This document shows, piece by piece, positions 30,429 through 35,171 of a stretch of 35,171 bases of DNA. A model generated the notes under the pieces. It did no database searches. It worked only from the letters and a program-made list of their open reading frames with translations, and was not told where the DNA came from. The position numbers and the translations under genes were made by a program. Source of the DNA: DATNBT01 sp964579765 (lineage in GTDB: Bacteria > Acidobacteriota > Vicinamibacteria > Vicinamibacterales > CAVVIG01); assembly GCA_964579765.1 (NCBI GenBank), contig CAZOIK010000093.1, positions 1 to 35,171 of the forward strand. The letters run 5' to 3'. How positions within the stretch are numbered: position 1 is the stretch's first letter; the number at the start of each line of letters is the position of its first letter.

Positions 30429-31646
30429 TTACGCTCCCAGATGAGCGCGAACGACGCGATCGTCGAGCTCGATGCCGAATCCCGGACGATCGGGCACGTG
30501 AAGCGTCCCGTCGATGAACCGCTCCGCCGGCGCGACGACACTACCGCGCCAGTCCACTTCGCCCCATTGGAACTCGAGCAGCCTGAAGTTGTTCAACACG
30601 GCGCCCACCTGCACGGCAGCCGCCGTAGACACGGGACCGCTCGGGTTGTGCGGCGCGACCTGGACGCCGTTCTGCTCGGCGGCCGCCGCGATGCGCGTCA
30701 GCTCGAGCAACCCGCCGCAGTGCTTGACGTCGGGCATGATCACGTCAACGGTTCTGTCGTGGCACAGCCCGGCGAATCCGGCCACGCCGAAGAGAATCTC
30801 CCCTGCCGCCATCGGCTGCGTGATGCGCCGCCGGATCGCGCGCGTCTCGTCGAGGCGCGTCGGCGCGACCGGCTCCTCATACCACGCCAGCTTCAGCGGC
30901 TCGAGGCGCTCGGCCACGCGCACGGCCCGCGCGACGTCGAAGAAGCTGTGGCAGTCCACCATGACGTCCACATCGGGGCCGACCGCGTCGCGCATCGCCA
31001 CGGCGCATGCGATGCCGTTTTCGACGGCGGCCTCGATCGCGGCCTCCGGCGATCCGGCCGGCGGAAAGCCGTCCCACGGCGCGCCCTTCACCGCGCGGAA
31101 GCCGTCCTTCACGGCTGCTGTCGCCGTTGCCGCAAATCCCTCCGGCGTGCGCCGTGTCGTCGCGCGGTTGATGTTCGCGTAGACCGTGAGCGCGTCGCGC
31201 ACCCTGCCGCCAAACAGCGCGTACGTCGGCACGTCGAGCGCTTTGCCGGCGAGATCCCACAGCGCCTGCTCGATGGCGCCGAAGGCCGTCGCCGGCACCA
31301 GTCCGCCGCGCTCGGCCATCGCCCACCCGCGCTGACGGTACGCCCCGATGTCGAGCGGCGATCGGCCCTTGACGATCTCGAAGAACCGCTGAAGCTCGGC
31401 CTCCATGCGCGCGGCGTCCTGAGCGGTCGTGTTCGCGTAGCCGAACGCGTCGGACGCCTCCCCGAGTCCCGTGAGGCCCGCGTCGGTGTGCAGCCGGACG
31501 ATCAGCCAGACCGTCCGCGACGTCGCGCGGACGGGCAGCAGCTCCACGCGCGTCAGCTTGAGCCGCGGCGCGGCGTCGAGCGAGCGCGAGGCCGCGGCCA
31601 GAAGCGCCGCGCTGGTGCCGAGTCCGAGAAACGATCTCCGATTCAT
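30429..31646 (-). CDS. Tat-exported enolase-superfamily enzyme (acid sugar dehydratase-like)
   Basis: 405 aa. The start MNRRSFLGLGTSAALLAAASRSLDAA is a Tat signal. The capping domain is followed by the TIM barrel: metal ligands D231 (MVDCHSF), E257/E258 (AWYEEPV) and E283 (AAGEILFG), and the catalytic His H333 in VAPHNPSGPVS. H233 in the D-C-H pattern and the PHNPSGP motif resemble D-galactonate and mannonate dehydratases more than mandelate racemase itself. Tat export of such an enzyme suggests periplasmic sugar-acid breakdown. First gene of a run with DinB and the DMT transporter, which could carry the product (inference). Confidence 0.9.
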   Translation of the reverse strand: MNRRSFLGLGTSAALLAAASRSLDAAPRLKLTRVELLPVRATSRTVWLIVRLHTDAGLTGLGEASDAFGYANTTAQDAARMEAELQRFFEIVKGRSPLDIGAYRQRGWAMAERGGLVPATAFGAIEQALWDLAGKALDVPTYALFGGRVRDALTVYANINRATTRRTPEGFAATATAAVKDGFRAVKGAPWDGFPPAGSPEAAIEAAVENGIACAVAMRDAVGPDVDVMVDCHSFFDVARAVRVAERLEPLKLAWYEEPVAPTRLDETRAIRRRITQPMAAGEILFGVAGFAGLCHDRTVDVIMPDVKHCGGLLELTRIAAAAEQNGVQVAPHNPSGPVSTAAAVQVGAVLNNFRLLEFQWGEVDWRGSVVAPAERFIDGTLHVPDRPGFGIELDDRVVRAHLGA

Positions 31647-31664
31647 CTCAGTCCCTTCCGCCTG

Positions 31665-32288
31665 TCAGGCTGACGCCGCCTTCACTCGCGTCCGCGGATC
31701 AAGCTTCGGCGGACGCGCGCCGGTGCGCTTCATCGCCGGGTCGAGCACCGCGTAGTCCAGCTCGACGCGGCTCGCGGCATGACGCAGCAGCAGGCCGCCG
31801 CGGCTCATGTCGCCGCGGCCGATGAACGACGGCGGAAAGTGCAGCCGGGCGCCGAGGCACGCGACGAGCACGTCCACGTATTTGCCGGTCGCGATGCTGC
31901 CGAGCAGGACGACGCGGCCGTCGCGCGGCATGCGGGCCGCCCCCGCGCGGAGGTCCCGCTCGAGCGGCGCGCGATACCGCTCGTCGTCTTCCCTGATGTC
32001 AACGGACGCGAACTCGCGGATCACGTCGGCGGTCACGCGCACGTCCGGCGACTGCAGCCCGCGCGTCGGCGTGATGACCCGGACGGCGTCGGGCGTGCCC
32101 GCAAACGCGCGGCCGTACGCGAGCTTGCCGCGGAAGTACAGGCCGCTGCAGAAGCTGAAGGCCTCGCCGAGCGTGAGCAGACCGCTGCGCAGGCGGCCTG
32201 CAATCGCCGATGCGGACGCCGGGTTCAACATCGCCGACGCGCGCCGGCCGCCGCAGTACGCCGGCGAAAGCAGAAAGATCGTGCCCAC
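31665..32288 (-). CDS. Conserved hypothetical protein
   Basis: 207 aa from the GTG at 32288. I cannot name its family. It opens GTIFLLSPAYCGGRRASAMLNPASASAIAGRLRSGLLTLGEAFSFCSGLYFRGKLAYGRAFA. A Rossmann-like middle follows, with RVITPTRGLQSPDVRVT and RVVLLGSIATGKYVDVLVACLG, and then LHFPPSFIGRGDMSRGGLLLRHAAS. The GS-IATGKY glycine-containing stretch resembles a nucleotide- or DNA-base-binding loop (such as in uracil-DNA glycosylase-like or phosphorylase proteins), but this is only a shape. No signal peptide. It begins four bases after the membrane protein gene at 32292 and is probably coexpressed. Confidence 0.7.
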   Translation of the reverse strand: MGTIFLLSPAYCGGRRASAMLNPASASAIAGRLRSGLLTLGEAFSFCSGLYFRGKLAYGRAFAGTPDAVRVITPTRGLQSPDVRVTADVIREFASVDIREDDERYRAPLERDLRAGAARMPRDGRVVLLGSIATGKYVDVLVACLGARLHFPPSFIGRGDMSRGGLLLRHAASRVELDYAVLDPAMKRTGARPPKLDPRTRVKAASA

Positions 32289-32291
32289 GGC

Positions 32292-33506
32292 CTACGCGAG
32301 CAGATACTGCTTCACGGCAGGATCCTTGAACCGCCAGAGCACGTTGTCGATGAAGTAATGGTGGATGTTGATGAAGAGCATGGCCGCGGTGAAAAAGAAG
32401 AACATCTGCCACGACTGAAACGTGCCGAGCAGGGTATCGACTTCGTTGGGCACGAACTCGAACGCCAGCCAGCCGGCGATCACGATGCCGGTAATCAGCA
32501 GCGTCGCCCGGAGCTCCGCGTGGCCGGCCTCGCGCATGCGCACGTCTTCCAGCTTGTAGACGAACGCCAGGTACTGCAGGGAATGGAAAAGCGGCGTCAG
32601 GAGGAAATAGAACTCGAACTGGCGCGTGACCGGCAGCCACCACACGTACAGCGCGACGAACGGCACGATCATGTTGAGGCCGGGCGCGACGCCGCGATCC
32701 CGGTAATTCGTCCAGAACACGGCGTACGCGACGAGCGCGACGCCTGCGGCGACGAGCGCCGTCGTGACCGGCACGAGAACGCCGGGCACGTCGAACGAGT
32801 AATACTGAAACTGCGAGAACGTCTGCTGTGCGCCGGTGGCGTTGGCGTAGACGAAATTGAGCCACCAGAGGCTGAGCAGCGCCCATTTCACGATGGCGCG
32901 CTGCGGCTTCGACAGCGGATAGCCGTCGAAGTGGGCGTACACCATCATGCAGCCGAACACCTGCTTCGTGTAGTGCCACCCCACCGTGAACAGCATCACG
33001 TTGAAGGTCAGCCCGAACAGCAGATCGCCCAGGCGCGGGCCCGAGAACACACGCGCGTTGCTGCCCCACGGCGCGAGGATCCGCTGCACGGCGACGATCG
33101 CCGGCATCTGCGCCACCGGCGCGTCGTAGCGGGCGAACGCCCACGCGAAGACCACGACGAGCAGCAGCGGCACCGCGACGAGCTGCCACCAGTGCAGCCG
33201 GACGAACGCGCGGCCGCGGGTATATGCCAGCTTGTACGACAACAGGAAGTGCGGGTAGTTGACGAGCAGCGCGAGCGACGCCGTGGTGACGGTCAGGTTC
33301 TTGAAGTGCTGATCGATCGCCCACGCCGATCGGAATCCCTGCGCGACGACCATGACCAGCCAGACCGCCAGACTCGCGCCGCCGAGCAGCCAGAAATCGA
33401 CGAACCTCGTGGTCAGTGCGCGCGCGCGGGCGCGAGGCGCAGCGGCAGCGCCCAGCTCAACGGCGGTCGAGAGCGATTCGACGTGCAAGGAATCGCATCG
33501 TAGCAC
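32292..33506 (-). CDS. Multi-helix membrane protein with conserved histidines, function unknown
   Basis: 404 aa from the GTG at 33506; the true start could be further in. About nine to ten membrane segments. Notable motifs at the membrane boundary: NYPHFLLSYKLAYTRGR, TVGWHYTKQVFGCMMVYAHFDGYPLS, and INIHHYFIDNVLWRFKDPAVKQYLLA at the C-terminus. The paired histidines suggest a metal centre, as in membrane hydroxylases or desaturases, but the usual HxxxH/HxxHH set is incomplete. I do not recognise a named family. It precedes the hypothetical gene at 31665 on the same strand. Confidence 0.7.
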   Translation of the reverse strand: MLRCDSLHVESLSTAVELGAAAAPRARARALTTRFVDFWLLGGASLAVWLVMVVAQGFRSAWAIDQHFKNLTVTTASLALLVNYPHFLLSYKLAYTRGRAFVRLHWWQLVAVPLLLVVVFAWAFARYDAPVAQMPAIVAVQRILAPWGSNARVFSGPRLGDLLFGLTFNVMLFTVGWHYTKQVFGCMMVYAHFDGYPLSKPQRAIVKWALLSLWWLNFVYANATGAQQTFSQFQYYSFDVPGVLVPVTTALVAAGVALVAYAVFWTNYRDRGVAPGLNMIVPFVALYVWWLPVTRQFEFYFLLTPLFHSLQYLAFVYKLEDVRMREAGHAELRATLLITGIVIAGWLAFEFVPNEVDTLLGTFQSWQMFFFFTAAMLFINIHHYFIDNVLWRFKDPAVKQYLLA

Positions 33507-33524
33507 GCGGGAACGCGCGAGCCG

Positions 33525-34076
33525 CTAACTCTGGACGTCGGCGACGCTGTCGGTACGCGGCCGAGGCGTGGGGGCGGACGGGGCCACTCTGATCTTTCCC
33601 TTCGCTTTGGCTTCCGTCGCGTCAACGAACAGGCGGGTCAGGAACGGCTTGTCGTCACGGCTCTGATAGCGGCCGAGGTGGTAGAGGCCGACGCCAAGCG
33701 CCGTGGAGATGAACGGCAGCGTGATGAACAGCCAGTCGGCGCGGTCGCGGTCGGAGAACTGATACGCGCGGAACACGCGAAAGTACGCCAGCAGGAAGAA
33801 CAGGTCGATGAGCAGGAACGCGCCCAGAAAGATCAAACAGAAGACGAACACGATCCGATCGGCGCCCGTCGTCAGCAGAATCGCCGTGCCCTCGTCCTCG
33901 GGCAGCAGCTTCGCCCGGAGCACGGTGTGAAACATGCTGCCCTTGAGCCGGCGCATCAGGACGAGCGAGTCTTCGACGACGCCGACCACTTCGGGCTCGG
34001 CGACGATCGCGGCCTGCGCCTTCATCTCGCACTCCACGGGCGACAGCTTCGTCGTGAATCGTCCTGGCGCGGCCAT
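33525..34076 (-). CDS. Hypothetical membrane protein
   Basis: 183 aa from the ATG at 34076 (MAAPGRFTTK). Residues 1-70 are soluble and mildly helical; two or three hydrophobic segments follow (IVFVFCLIFLGAFLLIDLFFLLAYF; WLFITLPFISTALGVGLYHLG). A cytoplasmic tail, FLTRLFVDATEAKAKGKIRVAPSAPTPRP, completes it. No family is recognised. It lies between the nuo operon end and the His-rich membrane protein on the same strand, with a 172-bp upstream gap holding a REP-like copy. Confidence 0.6.
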   Translation of the reverse strand: MAAPGRFTTKLSPVECEMKAQAAIVAEPEVVGVVEDSLVLMRRLKGSMFHTVLRAKLLPEDEGTAILLTTGADRIVFVFCLIFLGAFLLIDLFFLLAYFRVFRAYQFSDRDRADWLFITLPFISTALGVGLYHLGRYQSRDDKPFLTRLFVDATEAKAKGKIRVAPSAPTPRPRTDSVADVQS

Positions 34077-34171
34077 GACCTCTCTGTCTCGCTTAAGGAT
34101 CGCACAGTCTATCGCAGCCGCAGCGGGCCAATTCCGCACAGCGAACGAGTTTTGATGCAATCGCGGGCAAC

Positions 34172-34191
34172 GCGTATCGGCGCGGATACGC
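34172..34191. other. Inverted repeat in the nuoN downstream region
   Basis: GCGTATC and GATACGC (34172-34178, 34185-34191) pair around a six-base GC loop. It lies between nuoN and the hypothetical gene on the minus strand. It could be a weak transcript end or a binding site; no U-tract follows. Confidence 0.3.
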
Positions 34192-34217
34192 AGCGATGGC
34201 GTATAGCAGCAACGGCC

Positions 34218-34246
34218 TGTAGTGCAGGCCTGAACGTCCGCACTAC
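34218..34246. repeat. Hybrid REP-like copy after nuoN
   Basis: GTAGTGC AGGCCTGAACGTCCGC ACTAC. Both ends are GTAGTGC in inverted orientation, one from the AGGCC type and the other from the GGAC type, with the centre (TGAACG) shortened. It looks like a recombinant between the two halves of a BIME-like pair. It lies three bases past the nuoN stop. Confidence 0.65.
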
Positions 34247-34248
34247 TT

Positions 34249-35171
34249 TTAGAAGATCGACCCGATTGAAGCGGCGGCGAGGTCGATGAAGCGTGTGGGC
34301 AGAATCCCGAGATAGAAGATCGCGAGCGCCGACACGACGAGCACCGCGCCGGCAAGCTTCGGCACGGCGGGGACGCGGGCCATCGACTCGCCCGACGGCG
34401 TCATGTACATCATGACGACGATGCGCAGGTAGAAGAAGACCGAGACGACGCTCGTCAGCACGCCGATGATGGCGAGCCAGACATAACCCGCCTTGATCGC
34501 GGCGCTGAAGACGTACCACTTCGCGATGAAGCCCGCCATCGGCGGGAACCCGCCGAGCGACAGCAGGAAGACGGTCATCAGCGCGACGAGCGCCGGATGG
34601 TCGTTCCAGAGGCCCGCGTAGTCGCTGATCCGATCGTTCGGCCGGTCGCGGTCCTCGAGGAGCACGATGACGCCGAAGGCGCCGATGTTCGTGATCGCGT
34701 ACGTCAGCAGGTAGAACAGCACGGCGCCCTTGGCGACGTCGTTGCCGGAGACGAGCGCGAGCAGCAGGTACCCGCCGTGCGCGATGCTCGAATACGCGAG
34801 CATCCGTTTGACGTTGGTCTGCGCGACGCCGACGACGGTCCCGATGATCATCGTCGCCGCGGCGATCGGCCAGAGCACCGCGCCCCAGCTCGAGTGCAGC
34901 GGCTCGAGCGCCGAAAGGAACACGCGGACGAACGCGGCGAACGCCGCGGCCTTGACGCCGGTGGACATGAACCCGGTGACCGACGAGGGCGCGCCTTCGT
35001 ACGCGTCGGGTGTCCACATGTGGAACGGCACGGCGGAGACCTTGAACGCGAATCCGACGAGCAGCAGGCCGAGCGCGACGAGCTGCATCGGCGTCGGCGA
35101 CAGCTCTTGCGCCGCGATGACCGCGCCGATGCGATCCAGATGCGTGCTGCCCGTCACGCCGTACGTGAACG
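34249..35171 (-). CDS. nuoN: NADH-quinone oxidoreductase subunit N (5' end outside window)
   Basis: 307 codons run to the window edge in one frame, so the N-terminus is missing; the GTG at 35157 is internal (FTYGVTGSTHLDRIG). It is the C-terminal part of the antiporter-like subunit N of complex I. Conserved stretches are GLLLVGFAFKVSAVPFHMWTPDAYEGAPSSVTGFMSTGVKAAAFAAFVRVF (proton-channel helices with the conserved Lys), VKRMLAYSSIAHGGYLLLAL, and LLSLGGFPPMAGFIAKWYVFSAAI. It couples NADH oxidation to proton pumping. Being the last gene of nuo operons, it implies the rest of nuo lies to the right. Confidence 0.96.
   Translation of the reverse strand, partial: FTYGVTGSTHLDRIGAVIAAQELSPTPMQLVALGLLLVGFAFKVSAVPFHMWTPDAYEGAPSSVTGFMSTGVKAAAFAAFVRVFLSALEPLHSSWGAVLWPIAAATMIIGTVVGVAQTNVKRMLAYSSIAHGGYLLLALVSGNDVAKGAVLFYLLTYAITNIGAFGVIVLLEDRDRPNDRISDYAGLWNDHPALVALMTVFLLSLGGFPPMAGFIAKWYVFSAAIKAGYVWLAIIGVLTSVVSVFFYLRIVVMMYMTPSGESMARVPAVPKLAGAVLVVSALAIFYLGILPTRFIDLAAASIGSIF

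Noticed and set aside
30003..33503. Long plus-strand frames over the enolase-type and membrane protein genes
   Set aside because: Shadows of real minus-strand genes with disordered, Arg-rich translations.
1..35171. Prophage, integron, toxin-antitoxin or defence island
   Set aside because: No integrase, transposase, restriction, nuclease-toxin or phage structural gene was recognised; the gene content is housekeeping and metabolic.

Overview
This is a GC-rich stretch of bacterial chromosome with dense, mostly minus-strand genes. It looks like an Acidobacteriota genome, most likely of the Vicinamibacteria type. That placement is an inference from gene content: a Gram-negative envelope (outer-membrane barrel, heptosyltransferase, O-antigen ligase, lipoproteins), NADH dehydrogenase subunit N, a MenA-like enzyme, many secreted cupin and glyoxalase-fold proteins, and abundant short palindromic repeats. 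No sequence search was possible. I found no prophage, insertion sequence, CRISPR array or rRNA.

Region 1 (1-13100) is a conserved housekeeping block. A PIN/TRAM protein (partial) lies downstream of radA, and an outer-membrane barrel gene is divergent from radA. A long minus-strand run follows. In transcription order it is: TPR protein, a small lipoprotein, ispE, tRNA-Gln, prs, rplY, pth, rpsF, rpsR, rplI, dnaB, alr. The part from the lipoprotein to pth matches the lolB-ispE-tRNA-prs-rplY-pth order known from Proteobacteria, which suggests the lipoprotein is a LolB-like factor.

Region 2 (13100-15870) is a plus-strand envelope cluster: a Trm112-like protein, a family 9 glycosyltransferase and an O-antigen ligase. 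A 350-bp gap follows, with a small ORF behind a good ribosome binding site and a 21-bp tandem repeat.

Region 3 (15870-20070) has purH, a cold-shock gene with a textbook terminator hairpin inside its leader, two linked genes of unknown role (one resembling the MXAN_5187 family), and an exported protein resembling the LIC_10091 family.

Region 4 (20090-35171) is accessory metabolism: YciI, two cupins, an SDR, a monooxygenase-like protein, an APC permease, a secreted double-VOC protein, OsmC, a MenA-like prenyltransferase, a HAD phosphatase, a pilin-like protein, a DMT transporter, DinB, a Tat-exported enolase-superfamily enzyme, several unknown membrane proteins and partial nuoN.

The most striking signal is not a gene cluster but several families of short dispersed repeats. 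One is a REP-like palindrome (5'-GTAG, then a hairpin centred on CCTTCAGG). It occurs singly and in inverted pairs between genes, and also in frame inside two essential enzymes, purH and ispE. A second family is built of heptamers (CTGGAGA/CTGGGGA and GGGCAGA types) that form large hairpins. A third is built around GAATTGCAGGATGGCAGAA. Several repeats carry the TAG stop codon of the neighbouring gene, and one appears to supply a ribosome binding site.
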